Positions 8,623 through 17,378 of a stretch of 64,000 bases of DNA are shown one piece after another; the first letter of the stretch is position 1, and each line of letters begins with the position of its first letter. The DNA is taken from the NCBI RefSeq assembly GCF_000308635.1, contig NZ_BAGD01000026.1, positions 1-64,000 of the forward strand. Direction: 5' to 3'. Both the position numbers and the translations under genes were made by a program. This DNA is from Nocardia otitidiscaviarum NBRC 14405. GTDB lineage: Bacteria; Actinomycetota; Actinomycetes; Mycobacteriales; Mycobacteriaceae. The notes below the pieces were generated by a model. It made no database searches and had not been told where the DNA came from. It saw only the letters and a program-made list of their open reading frames with translations.

Positions 8623-9858
8623 ATGAACCCTGTTGTCGCCGCCGCGCCCGCGCTCATGGTCGTCGACCGGCCGGGCTTGCGCGCCGAGATCCGCCGCATC
8701 GCCGCCGCTGCCGATCGGCGCGTGGACGAGCGGGCGCTACCGGTCGGGCGGCACGACTGGATGGGGGCGTCCGTGGTCCTCCTCGATACTGCCGCCGCCC
8801 GCGAATGCGCTGCCGCGCGGTGCCCGCGGCGGCCCGGGGTGTTGTTGGTCACCGAGGACGAACCGGGTTTGCCCGACTGGCAGACCGCCACCGCCGTCGG
8901 TGCGGAACAGGTGCTGGCCTTACCCGATGCGGCCGAGGCGCTGATCGCGGCATTCGCCGCGAATGCTCACGGTGGCGGCGGTCGCGGGGTGGTGGTCGCG
9001 GTGGCCGGAGCCTGCGGTGGGGCCGGTGCGTCCACCCTGGCCGCGGCCATCGCACTCACGGCGGCGCGCCGTCGCTTCCGGCCGCGCACGCTGCTGCTGG
9101 ACGCCGCACCCTTCGGCGGCGGGCTCGATCTGCTGCTCGGCCTCGAGAAAGCACCCGGACCCCGCTGGCCCGACCTGGCCGTGGAGCACGGCCGCGTCGC
9201 CGCCGACGCGTTGCACGCGGCACTGCCCGGCATCGGCGGCATCACCGTACTCGCCTGTACCAGAGACGGATCCGCGCCCGCTCCACCGCCGACGGCCGTG
9301 CGCGCCGTCCTGGATGCCGTGCGCGGCGCGGGGGATCTGCTCGTCTGCGACCTCTCCACCGAACGTGGCGCACACGCCGACCAACTTCTCGACGCGGCCG
9401 ACCTGGTGGTGCTCATCGCCCCCGCCCAGCTCCGCGCGGTAGCCGCCGCCGAACCCACCACCACCCGCCTCCGCACCCGAAATCCGAACCTCGCCTTGCT
9501 GGTTCGCGGGCCGGCCCCCGGCGGCCTTCGCCCCGCCGACATCGCCACCGCCCTCGACCTCCCGCTGCTCCACACCATGCGCGCCCTCCCCGCGCTGTCC
9601 CATCAGCTGGAACGCGGCGGCCTGCCGCTGCACGCCCGCCACCCCCTCCACCGCGCCGCCACCGCCGTCCTCGGTGTGCTCACCTCCACCGGCGCCCCAC
9701 CGCGATCCGGGTGCACAGCGCCCCGCGAGCCGATACGGCACGCGTTCGCGGCACAGCGGCCGAAACCGCCCGAAACCGCGGTCGATCCTGTTGCACCACA
9801 CGATGTCCCGGCCGGGCCTGCCGTCACACCACTCATGCCGGAACCGGGGCGGCGATGA
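8623..9858 (+). CDS. ssd: Septum-site-determining-like P-loop protein (Ssd/CpaE type), first gene of the tad operon
   Basis: ParA/MinD-superfamily protein of 411 residues, counterpart of Rv3660c. An N-terminal receiver-like region of about 115 residues precedes a deviant Walker A region around VAVAGACGGAGASTLAAAI, where the GK of the classical motif is replaced. Later LLLDAAPFGGGLDLLLG resembles the Walker A-prime/B region. Such CpaE-like proteins localise Flp pilus machinery; in M. tuberculosis Ssd was linked to septation. I chose ATG 8623; ATG 8608 and 8578 are in frame. It overlaps tadA by 4 bases (ATGA). Confidence 0.82.
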   Translation: MNPVVAAAPALMVVDRPGLRAEIRRIAAAADRRVDERALPVGRHDWMGASVVLLDTAAARECAAARCPRRPGVLLVTEDEPGLPDWQTATAVGAEQVLALPDAAEALIAAFAANAHGGGGRGVVVAVAGACGGAGASTLAAAIALTAARRRFRPRTLLLDAAPFGGGLDLLLGLEKAPGPRWPDLAVEHGRVAADALHAALPGIGGITVLACTRDGSAPAPPPTAVRAVLDAVRGAGDLLVCDLSTERGAHADQLLDAADLVVLIAPAQLRAVAAAEPTTTRLRTRNPNLALLVRGPAPGGLRPADIATALDLPLLHTMRALPALSHQLERGGLPLHARHPLHRAATAVLGVLTSTGAPPRSGCTAPREPIRHAFAAQRPKPPETAVDPVAPHDVPAGPAVTPLMPEPGRR

Positions 9859-11042
9859 GCGCGCTGGTGACCGCCGAACTGCTGGAGCGGGTGCGGGAGC
9901 GGCTGGCGGACGAGGTCGGAGATCTGGATCCGGCGCAGGTGGCGGCGGCGGTTCGGGCCGAGGCGGGCGGGGTGCTCGGGGATACCGATCTGCTGCGGGC
10001 GCTGCGCTTGCTGCAGACGGAACTGACCGGAGCGGGGGTGCTGGAGCCGCTGCTGCACGACCCCGAGGTGGCGGATGTGCTGGTGACCGGACCGGATGCG
10101 GTGTGGGTGGACCGCGGGCAGGGGCTGCGGCGGACCTCGGTGCGGTTTCCGGACGAGGCCGCGGTGCGGCGGCTGGCGCAGCGCTTGGCGCTGTCGGCCG
10201 GGCGACGACTGGACGACGCGCAGCCGTGGGTGGACGGTCGGCTCCCCGGAAGCGAGGCGGCGGTGGGGAATTCCTTCGGCGTGCGGCTGCATGCCGTGCT
10301 GGCCCCCATCGCCCACGGCGGCACCTGCCTGTCGCTGCGCATACTCCGCCCGGCGACACAGGGCCTCGATGCCCTGGCTGCTGCCGGTGCCGTCCCGCCC
10401 GATGCGAAACGCCTGCTGGAGAACATCATCCGCGCCCGCCTGGCCTTCCTCGTGGTCGGCGGTACCGGCGCGGGGAAGACCACCTTGCTCTCCGGACTGC
10501 TCGCCAAGGTGGACGCGGCCGAGCGCATCGTCTGCGTGGAGGACGCCGCCGAACTCGCCCCGCCGCACCCGCACGTGGTCCGGCTGGTGGCGCGCACCCC
10601 GAATGTCGAAGGGGTGGGCGAGGTCACGGTTCGCGACCTGGTCCGCCAGGCGCTGCGCATGCGCCCCGACCGCATCGTCGTCGGCGAGGTTCGCGGCGCG
10701 GAGGTGGTGGACCTGCTGACCGCGCTCAACACCGGCCACGACGGCGGCGCGGGCACCGTGCACGCCAACTCGCCCGGCGAGGTCCCCGCCCGCCTGGAGG
10801 CCCTGGCGGCCCTGGGCGGTATGGACCGCCTCGCGCTGCACAGCCAGCTGGCCGCCGCCATTCAGGTCGTCCTGCACGTCCACCGCCGCCCCGACGGCTC
10901 CCGTGCCCTCCGGGAGATCGGCGTCGTCACCCGTACCCCCTCCGGGACCGTCCACATCGAGCCCGCCTGGACCGCCACCACCCGCCCCGCCCCCGCGGCT
11001 CCCATCCTGACCCGGCTCATCGACGAACGTCTCGATCGATGA
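9855..11042 (+). CDS. tadA: Tad secretion/pilus assembly ATPase TadA (CpaF type)
   Basis: GSPII_E-family hexameric ATPase, 395 residues, powering Flp pilus assembly at the inner membrane. Walker A GGTGAGKTT lies near residues 201-209; an Asp box (VCVEDAAEL), Walker B (RPDRIVVGEVRGAE) and a His box (TGHDGGAGTVHANS) follow. Shorter than Caulobacter CpaF but normal for the actinobacterial Rv3659c group. Its ATG overlaps the ssd stop, so translation is coupled. Confidence 0.92.
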   Translation: MSALVTAELLERVRERLADEVGDLDPAQVAAAVRAEAGGVLGDTDLLRALRLLQTELTGAGVLEPLLHDPEVADVLVTGPDAVWVDRGQGLRRTSVRFPDEAAVRRLAQRLALSAGRRLDDAQPWVDGRLPGSEAAVGNSFGVRLHAVLAPIAHGGTCLSLRILRPATQGLDALAAAGAVPPDAKRLLENIIRARLAFLVVGGTGAGKTTLLSGLLAKVDAAERIVCVEDAAELAPPHPHVVRLVARTPNVEGVGEVTVRDLVRQALRMRPDRIVVGEVRGAEVVDLLTALNTGHDGGAGTVHANSPGEVPARLEALAALGGMDRLALHSQLAAAIQVVLHVHRRPDGSRALREIGVVTRTPSGTVHIEPAWTATTRPAPAAPILTRLIDERLDR

Positions 11043-11123
11043 GCACCCCGGTACGGCGTCCGACCCAATGCCATCCGGCACGGGACGAGTGGTCGGTCGC
11101 GAGACGACGGACGGAGCGATCCG

Positions 11124-11936
11124 ATGCGTGAACTGCTCGCCTATCCGAGCCCGGCGCTCGCATGCCTGGCGCTCGCGCTCGTGACGTTGCCGCCGCCACC
11201 CGCACGCCGTAGGTGCGCGGTGCTCTTCGGCCCACCGGTACCGAAGCGGAAAGTGTTGTCGCCGTCCGTCCTCCGGGTGGCGGTGCCACTGATCCCGCTC
11301 AGCCTGTGGCTGGTCGGTTTCGGCACCATGCTCGCCGCGGCCGTACTCGCCGCGACTCTCGCGGTCCGCCATCACCGTCGCCGGCACGCCCGCCGCCATG
11401 CCGCCGAACTCGCCCACCTGCTCGACGGCCTGGAGGTGATCATCGGTGAGCTGCGGGTGGGAGCCCACCCCAGCGCCGCCGCCGAGATCGCCGCCCGCGA
11501 GACCGCCGGGGACGCCAGCCACGCCTTCGCGGTGAGCGCGGCGCGCAGCCGCCTCGGCGGCAGCGGCGCCAGCGGCCTCCGCCAACCGAACAGCGCCATA
11601 GCCCATGACCTTTCCCGGGTCGCCGATGCCTGGCAGGTCGCCGAATCCCACGGCTTGGCGCTCGCCGAACTGCTCACCGCCGCCCGCACGGACCTGCTGG
11701 GCCGCAAACGCTTCCAGGCCCGCACCCGTGCCGCCCTGGCCGGAGCCCACGCCACCGCCGCCGTTCTCTCCGCCCTGCCCCTCCTGGGCCTGGCCCTGGG
11801 CCACCTGATGGGCGCCGCCCCGCTGCACATCCTCCTCACCACCCCGCCCGGCCAACTCCTCCTCCCGCTCGGCACCACTCTCACCTGCACCGGGCTCCTC
11901 TGGACGGACGCCATCACCCGAAAGGTCCTGCGATGA
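11124..11936 (+). CDS. tadB: Tad pilus inner-membrane platform protein TadB
   Basis: Type II secretion F-domain protein, 270 residues, counterpart of Rv3658c. Two N-terminal hydrophobic segments precede the cytoplasmic helical domain (ELAHLLDGLEVIIGELRVG), and two more helices lie near the C-terminus (SALPLLGLALGHLMG and QLLLPLGTTLTCTGLLW). With TadC it is expected to form the membrane platform on which TadA acts. It sits 81 bases after tadA in the same operon. The assigned frame is the only one with membrane-protein composition. Confidence 0.85.
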   Translation: MRELLAYPSPALACLALALVTLPPPPARRRCAVLFGPPVPKRKVLSPSVLRVAVPLIPLSLWLVGFGTMLAAAVLAATLAVRHHRRRHARRHAAELAHLLDGLEVIIGELRVGAHPSAAAEIAARETAGDASHAFAVSAARSRLGGSGASGLRQPNSAIAHDLSRVADAWQVAESHGLALAELLTAARTDLLGRKRFQARTRAALAGAHATAAVLSALPLLGLALGHLMGAAPLHILLTTPPGQLLLPLGTTLTCTGLLWTDAITRKVLR

Positions 11937-12072
11937 CCACGCTCCCCTCGCGCCATCCGGAACGGGTCGGCGAACCCTGCCCCGACCCGACATCCCGTCC
12001 ACCCGCAGGCCCGTGCTTCGTCGCGGCTTCGAACTTCCCCGCGGCAGACCGCCCTGGACGGAAGTCACTGCC

Positions 12073-12669
12073 ATGAGCGCGTACTCGACGCCACTCCTGC
12101 TCGTGGCCGTCGCCTTGGTGCTGCTCCCGGGCCGGGATATGGGGCGGCGGCGATTGGGTGGGCTGGTCGACCGGCGGCGGCCGGATCGGGGAACGGCGGT
12201 ACGGGCGCGGCCGGACCCGCTGGGGGTGGCGGCGGCATTGGATCTGTTCGCGGCGTGCCTGCGGGCCGGGCTGCCGACCGCGGCGGCCGCGGATGCGGTG
12301 GCGGTGAGCGCGCCCGAGCCGGTGCGCACGGTCTTGCGGCGGGCGGCGGATCTGCTCGCGCTGGGAGCCGATCCGGCGGTGGCCTGGGAGCGGGCGGATG
12401 CCGGAGTGTGCGATGCGGCGGTGACGGCCCTGACCCGGCTGGCGCGCCGGTCCGCGCGCTCGGGAGCTTCCCTGGCCGCCGCCGTCGGCGAGTTGGCGCA
12501 GCAGCGGCGGGGCGAGGTGGAGGACGCCGCGGCCGCGCGGGCCGAGCGGGCCGGCGTGCTGATCAGCGGCCCGCTCGGACTGTGCTTCCTGCCCGCCTTC
12601 GTCTGTCTGGGCATCGTGCCGGTCGTCATCGGGCTGGCCGGTCGGGTCATGGCGGGCGGACTGCTGTGA
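12073..12669 (+). CDS. tadC: Tad pilus inner-membrane platform protein TadC
   Basis: Second F-domain protein, 198 residues, counterpart of Rv3657c. It starts with MSAYSTPLLLVAVALVLLPG (membrane segment), then a cytoplasmic helical region (LDLFAACLRAGLPTAAAADAV) and a C-terminal membrane helix ending VVIGLAGRVMAGGLL. I chose ATG 12073 over GTG 12013 because the extra 20 residues do not look like a protein start. The 136-base gap after tadB has no further gene. Confidence 0.82.
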   Translation: MSAYSTPLLLVAVALVLLPGRDMGRRRLGGLVDRRRPDRGTAVRARPDPLGVAAALDLFAACLRAGLPTAAAADAVAVSAPEPVRTVLRRAADLLALGADPAVAWERADAGVCDAAVTALTRLARRSARSGASLAAAVGELAQQRRGEVEDAAAARAERAGVLISGPLGLCFLPAFVCLGIVPVVIGLAGRVMAGGLL

Positions 12670-12726
12670 ACACCACGACTGTGCCGGTGCGGATTCGCCG
12701 CACCGGACCGAGGAGAGGAACACCGC

Positions 12727-12942
12727 ATGCGATCCACGGTTCGAAACATGACTCTGCGCTTGCGAACTCGCCTACTGCTGGCGGCGATGGCCGAGAACGG
12801 GATGAGCACCGCCGAGTACGCCATCGGAACGATCGCCGCGGCCGCGTTCGGGGCCGTGCTCTACGCGGTGGTCACCGGCGACAGCATCGTCAACGCGCTC
12901 ACCCGGATCATCGACAAGGCGTTGAAGACCTCGGTCGGTTGA
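12727..12942 (+). CDS. flp: Flp-type pilin, DUF4244 family
   Basis: Small prepilin of 71 residues, counterpart of Rv3656c. A basic leader ends in glycine followed by MSTAEYA, so cleavage would fall after the glycine of AENG with glutamate at mature position 5, as in type IV prepilins. The hydrophobic helix (IGTIAAAAFGAVLYAVV) follows at once. The ribosome binding site AGGAGAGGA lies a few bases upstream. It is the likely major subunit of the Tad pilus. Its stop overlaps the TTG of the next gene. Confidence 0.9.
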   Translation: MRSTVRNMTLRLRTRLLLAAMAENGMSTAEYAIGTIAAAAFGAVLYAVVTGDSIVNALTRIIDKALKTSVG

Positions 12943-13325
12943 CGAGATCGCGGGCGTCCTCGGGGGTTTCGCGCCCGAATCCCCGCGGATGCCGCGCCGA
13001 CGCCGGGATGGCGACGATCGAAGCGGCGCTCGCCCTGGCGACGATCCTGCTGGGCATGGCGCTGTGCATCGGTGCGCTGCTGGCCGCCTCGGCTCAGGTG
13101 CGCTGTGTGGACGCCGCGCGCGAGGCGGCCCGCCTCACCGCCCGGGGTGCGGGTTCCGAGGCCGTCCCGACCGCCCGGCGCGTGGCCCCGCCGGGAGCCG
13201 ACGTCACCGTGCGCGTGGACACGGATCTGATCGTCGCGACGGTGACCGCCCACCTGCCGCTGCTACCCGGCCTCGAATTGCGCGCCACGGCGGTGGCGGT
13301 CAGCGAGCCGGGAGTTCGGTCGTGA
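12939..13325 (+). CDS. tadE: TadE-like pseudopilin
   Basis: Protein of 128 residues, counterpart of Rv3655c. A prepilin-like junction G-MATIE is followed by the helix ALALATILLGMALCIGALLA, then VDAAREAARL, typical of TadE-like minor pilins. I chose TTG 12939, overlapping the flp stop (TTGA), because a processed leader is needed upstream of the cleavage glycine; starting at ATG 13008 would remove it. A start codon other than TTG cannot be excluded. Confidence 0.8.
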   Translation: MTRSRASSGVSRPNPRGCRADAGMATIEAALALATILLGMALCIGALLAASAQVRCVDAAREAARLTARGAGSEAVPTARRVAPPGADVTVRVDTDLIVATVTAHLPLLPGLELRATAVAVSEPGVRS

Positions 13326-13699
13326 CGGACGTATCGCCCGCCCGACTTCGAGCCGATGCGGGCTCGGCCACGGTCACCGCCGCCTGGGCATTGGCTGCGC
13401 TGCTGACCGTGACGCTGCTGCTCGCGCAGCTCGGTGTGGTCGTGGTGGCGCGACATCAGGCCCAATCGGCGGCGGACCTGGCCGCACTGGCCGCGGCGGG
13501 CGGGCTGGACCGGGGCACGGACGCGGGCTGTGCGGAGGCGGACCGAGTCGGGCAGCGCATGGGGGTACGGATTCGGGGGTGCGTGGTCGCGGGCTGGGAT
13601 GTGACGGTCACCGTGGAGTCGGGGATAACCCTCGGCCCGCTGGGTACGCGGATGTTGCGGGCCTCGGCTCGTGCGGGTCCGGTCGTGGGCCCGGGTTAG
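13322..13699 (+). CDS. Rv3654c-like secreted/pilin-associated protein (helicase-secretion neighbourhood TadE-like)
   Basis: Protein of 125 residues starting at GTG 13322, which overlaps the previous stop (GTGA). An N-terminal GSATVTAAW segment leads into a long helix (ALAALLTVTLLLAQLGVVVV), then HQAQSAADLAALAAAGG, the usual pattern of TadG/Rv3654c-like minor pilins with a glycine before the helix. Two cysteines (CAEADRV and GCVVAG) could form a disulfide outside the cell. Last gene of the tad operon. Confidence 0.8.
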   Translation: MTDVSPARLRADAGSATVTAAWALAALLTVTLLLAQLGVVVVARHQAQSAADLAALAAAGGLDRGTDAGCAEADRVGQRMGVRIRGCVVAGWDVTVTVESGITLGPLGTRMLRASARAGPVVGPG

Positions 13700-13703
13700 C
13701 TCG

Positions 13704-13722
13704 GCGACCGCCCGGCGGTCGC
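13704..13722 (+). terminator. Hairpin at end of tad operon
   Basis: GCGACCG (13704-13710) pairs with CGGTCGC (13716-13722) around a 5-base loop, 4 bases after the last tad gene. No T run follows. Confidence 0.6.
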
Positions 13723-14113
13723 AATACCGGGAGGTTGGTCTACAAATACCGAACGGTTGGTGATGGAAAATTGATGATCACCATCACATCCGGCGCTGTT
13801 GTGCACGACACAAGCTCATGATCAATCTCTAATTCCGGTCCGGCCGTGCCGTTCATTAATGCTGGAAATGATCAGAACGCATTACATGCGCAAACCGCGA
13901 TTCGAATAAATGCACAGGTGAATACCCGTCTACATTCGAGACCGAGAGCAACGGGTCAGTTAACAGGATCACACCCCTTTTTATTCACATGCGGGCTCCG
14001 CTGTGCATGACTCGCGGCGAACCGTCCGGATCGTCCGCCCCGGCCCCGACTCGCCGCCACGACACGCCGAAGCGTGCAGGTGGCGAAACGATCTCACCCC
14101 GACGACGGCCGCA
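13723..14113. other. Low-GC intergenic region between convergent operons
   Basis: About 390 bases without a credible gene. Base composition is clearly richer in A and T than the flanks, with stretches such as TCATTAATGC, GAATAAATGC and CCCCTTTTTATTC. An imperfect dyad TGGTGAT/ATCACCA lies at 13758-13783. No RNA family was recognised. It could be a relic of transferred DNA or an untranslated regulatory region. Confidence 0.5.
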
Positions 14114-16495
14114 TCACGATTCGGTGTGACCGTCGTCACCATCGCGCAGCTGTGCCAGCACTGCCGCCAACAGCCGCTCGGCCCCCGCCTTGTCCAGCGG
14201 GTTGTTGCCGTTTCCGCACTTCGGAGACTGTACGCAGGACGGGCATCCGCTCGCGCATCCGCAAGACCGGATGACCTCCAGCGTCGCTGTCAGCCAGTAC
14301 CGCAGCCGCGCGAACCCGCGCTCGGCGAAGCCCGCCCCACCCGGGTGACCGTCGTAGACGAAGACCGTCGGCAGTCCGGTATCGGGATGCTCCGCGGTCG
14401 ACACGCCGCCGATATCCCACCTATCGCACGTCGCGACCAGCGGCAGCATGCCGATCGCCGCATGCTCGGCGGCATGCAGCGCCCCCGCGACACGCCCGGC
14501 GTCGATCCCGGCGTGTTCCAGTAGTTCCGGGGTGACCGTGTAGAGCACCGCCCGTGTCGGCAGCGGCTGCGCGGGCATATCCAGCGGCACCATGTCGAGC
14601 ACCTCGCCGCTGGGCAGCCGCCGCAGATAGCCCACCACCTGCCGGGTGACCAGCACGCGCGCCAGCGCGGTCGTCACCGCACCGTGAACCCGCTGGTCAT
14701 CGACCGCTTCCACCTCGACGGTCGTGACCGCCCGGGCACTGGTGGTCCAACTCGGCGTCTCGGCGTGCACCAGCGCCACCCCGCCGTCGAGATCCAGTTC
14801 GTCCACCACGTAGCTCTCGCCCTGGTGCAGGTGAACGGCCCCTTCGTGCAGGGTGGCCGGGGCGCGTCCGGCATCGGTGGTGCCGAGCAGCCGCCCGCTC
14901 TCCCCGTCCACGACCGCCACCGTGGTGCCGATGCCGCCGCGGACGTCGACCGCGTCGTGCGGATGCGCGTCGGCGGTCACGAACCAGCGGGCGCCGCCAT
15001 CGCGCGCCGCCCGGGCGCGCCGCCGGATCAGCCCCTGTTCCGCCAGGTCGGACAGCAGTTCCCAGGCTCCGAACGCATGGACTTCGGCATCGCTGAGCGG
15101 CTGTTCCATGGCCGCGCACAGCAGATGGGGCCCGAGGACGTAGGGATTGTGCGGGTCGGTGATGGTGGCCTCGATGGGCTTGCCCAGCAGCGCTTCGGGA
15201 TGGTGCACCAGATAGGTGTCGAGGGGGTCGTCCCGGGCGATGAGCAGCACCAATGCCCCCTGGGTGCGCCGCCCCGCCCGCCCGGCCTGCTGCCAGAAGG
15301 AGGCCACCGTGCCCGGATAGCCGGTGACCACCACGGCATCCAGCCCGGCGATGTCGACGCCCAGTTCCAGGGCATTGGTGGTCGCCACGCCGAGCAGTGA
15401 GCCGTCGGAAAGCGCGGCCTCCAGCGCCCGCCGATCCTCGGCCAGATAACCGGCCCGATAGGCGGCGACACGCGAAGTGAGCTGGGGATCGACCTCCGAG
15501 AGGAGGTGTCGCGTGTCCATCGCGACCAGTTCCGCGGACCGCCGTGACCGCACGAAGGCGAGCGTGCTCGCCCCCTCGGCCACGAGTTCGGCCATCACCC
15601 GCGCCGCCTCCGCGCCCGCCGAGCGCCGCACCGCGGCCCCGTTCTCCCCGGTCACGCCCTCGATCAGCGGTGGCTCCCACAGCGCCACGGTGCGAGCGCC
15701 CTGCGGCGAGCCGTCCGCGGTCACCGCCGCGCACGGTGCGCCGATCAGCCGCGCCGCCGTCGCGGCCGGTTCGGCGGCGGTGGCCGAGCACAGGATGAAG
15801 ACCGGATCGGACCCGTACCGCTGGGCGATTCGCCGCAGCCGCCGCAGCACCAGCGCCACGTGCGAGCCGAAGACACCCCGGTAGGTGTGGCATTCGTCGA
15901 TCACCACGTAGCGCAGATTGCGCAGCAGCCGGGCCCAGCGCTGATGTCCGCGCAGGACGCCGAGGTGCAGCATGTCGGGGTTGGTGAAGACCCAGCGGCT
16001 GTGCGCCCGCACCCACTGTCGGATCTCGCCCGGCGTGTCGCCGTCGTAGGCGGCGGGATGGATATGGCGGAGCGGCCCGTCGGTGAGCTCGGTGGCGCAG
16101 CGCAGCTGATCGGCCCCGAGCGCCTTGGTGGGGGACAGGTACAGGGCCGTCGCCTTGGGGTCCGCGTGCAGCGCGGTCAGGACGGGCAGCTGGTATCCGA
16201 CCGATTTGCCGGAGGCGGTGCCGGTGCTGACGACCACGTTTCGACCGGAAAAGGCCAGCTCAGCGGTATCGGCCTGATGGGTCCACGGCGTGTCGACACC
16301 GGATGCCTGTAGCGCTTCGACCACGTCCGGCGATGACCATTGCGGCCATTCCGTGACCTGTGCCGCACGGGACGGTAGCTCGCTGATATGGGTGAGTCTG
16401 GCGTCACCGTTTTCGAAGCCGATCAGGACACGATTCAGCAACGATCTACCGTAGCTCGTACCGTCGATGTGCACTGCTCGAGCTGCCGGTTTCAT
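14114..16495 (-). CDS. SftH/MrfA-type superfamily II DNA helicase
   Basis: DEAD/DEAH-box helicase with C-terminal DUF1998-like zinc region, counterpart of Rv3649 and of mycobacterial SftH. Motif I reads STGTASGKS, motif II DECH, motif III CSATAAE, and motif VI QQAGRAGR. The C-terminal cysteine cluster CGCASGCPSCVQSPKCG resembles the metal-binding end of MrfA/Hrq1 proteins. Family members are 3'-5' translocases; Bacillus MrfA repairs mitomycin C damage. I chose ATG 16495 (MKPAARAVHIDG), as the upstream extension to 16561 carries no conserved feature. It converges on the tad operon and diverges from cspA. Confidence 0.88.
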   Translation of the reverse strand: MKPAARAVHIDGTSYGRSLLNRVLIGFENGDARLTHISELPSRAAQVTEWPQWSSPDVVEALQASGVDTPWTHQADTAELAFSGRNVVVSTGTASGKSVGYQLPVLTALHADPKATALYLSPTKALGADQLRCATELTDGPLRHIHPAAYDGDTPGEIRQWVRAHSRWVFTNPDMLHLGVLRGHQRWARLLRNLRYVVIDECHTYRGVFGSHVALVLRRLRRIAQRYGSDPVFILCSATAAEPAATAARLIGAPCAAVTADGSPQGARTVALWEPPLIEGVTGENGAAVRRSAGAEAARVMAELVAEGASTLAFVRSRRSAELVAMDTRHLLSEVDPQLTSRVAAYRAGYLAEDRRALEAALSDGSLLGVATTNALELGVDIAGLDAVVVTGYPGTVASFWQQAGRAGRRTQGALVLLIARDDPLDTYLVHHPEALLGKPIEATITDPHNPYVLGPHLLCAAMEQPLSDAEVHAFGAWELLSDLAEQGLIRRRARAARDGGARWFVTADAHPHDAVDVRGGIGTTVAVVDGESGRLLGTTDAGRAPATLHEGAVHLHQGESYVVDELDLDGGVALVHAETPSWTTSARAVTTVEVEAVDDQRVHGAVTTALARVLVTRQVVGYLRRLPSGEVLDMVPLDMPAQPLPTRAVLYTVTPELLEHAGIDAGRVAGALHAAEHAAIGMLPLVATCDRWDIGGVSTAEHPDTGLPTVFVYDGHPGGAGFAERGFARLRYWLTATLEVIRSCGCASGCPSCVQSPKCGNGNNPLDKAGAERLLAAVLAQLRDGDDGHTES

Positions 16496-16561
16496 CGAAC
16501 ATGCCCCGCGACACGCGGGCGGGGTGCGAACGGTGTGTACGTCTGTGGGTCTACCTGCCAT

Positions 16562-16930
16562 TTCACTACAGAGTAGCGACCCGCGTCACAGCCCGTTTGC
16601 CGGATGCTCGCTCGGTTATCACGAAGCAAACCTACTTCAAGTACGGATTTGGGCATTATGCCCCTCACCTGCGCATTCGCAAGATCAACTTTTTTGCAAA
16701 TTGTGGGTAACTCCGCTGTCGAATTCACCGAAGACATGGTTCACTGGTTCCTGGTCGCAAGCTTCTGTGTTCGAGGGACGGATCCAAAGTCCAAACCATC
16801 AGCAGGATCGATGTTGCGAACGGTGTGCTTGGTGCTTTCCTGCAGGGGGAACAAGAGTACAGCGCTCGGAACGGACCCGGTGGACGAACCTCGTTGTCCG
16901 CCGTTCCGGTATGGAAAGAGAAGGAACAGA
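16562..16930 (+). promoter_or_regulatory. Long upstream region of cspA
   Basis: Roughly 370 bases without a gene precede cspA, typical of cold-shock genes with long structured 5' leaders. It includes a dyad GGGCA-TTA-TGCCC (16651-16663) and an AT-rich stretch at 16681-16700. The ribosome binding site (AGAGAAGGAAC) lies just before the start. The actual start of transcription cannot be fixed by eye. Confidence 0.45.
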
Positions 16931-17134
16931 ATGGCACAGGGAACTGTGAAGTGGTTCAACGCGGAGAAGGGGTTCGGCTTCATCGCGCCCGAGGACGGGT
17001 CCGCTGACGTCTTCGTCCACTACTCCGAGATCCAGGGTTCGGGCTTCCGCACCCTCGAGGAGAACCAGAAGGTCGAGTTCGAGGTCGGGCAGGGCACCAA
17101 GGGCCCGCAGGCCACTGGTGTTCGCGCGCTCTGA
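16931..17134 (+). CDS. cspA: Cold-shock protein CspA
   Basis: Protein of 67 residues, a single cold-shock (OB-fold) domain binding single-stranded nucleic acid. RNP1 is KGFGFIAP and RNP2 is VFVHYSEI. It starts [20 protein letters not shown], almost identical in layout to mycobacterial CspA (Rv3648c). It is followed by a strong terminator and so is monocistronic. Confidence 0.97.
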   Translation: MAQGTVKWFNAEKGFGFIAPEDGSADVFVHYSEIQGSGFRTLEENQKVEFEVGQGTKGPQATGVRAL

Positions 17135-17161
17135 TCTGAGCGGGCCTACCCAACAGGTATC

Positions 17162-17193
17162 CGTCCCCCACCGCCACCCGGCGGTGGGGGACG
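17162..17193 (+). terminator. Terminator after cspA
   Basis: Perfect 14-bp inverted repeat: CGTCCCCCACCGCC (17162-17175) and GGCGGTGGGGGACG (17180-17193) with a 4-base loop, 28 bases after the cspA stop. No U tract, as is common in this group. Confidence 0.85.
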
Positions 17194-17378
17194 ACCCATA
17201 TCCGGACCCATTACACTCGATCACAACCCGGGGCCACATCGCCGCTGCGCCCGAGACGCAGCGCTTCAACACGGTATAAACGTTGCTGGCAGCGATATAT
17301 GTAGTCGCAGCCGCTTGCCCCAGCCGCGTATCGCGCGCACCAGCGCCACGCGGATCGACAGGAAAGGTGTGTTCGCCG

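Noticed and set aside
9603..12824. Open frame of over 1000 codons on the minus strand across the tad genes
   Set aside because: Its translation is arginine/proline/serine-rich low complexity, while the plus strand encodes clear TadA, TadB and TadC. A GC-bias shadow.
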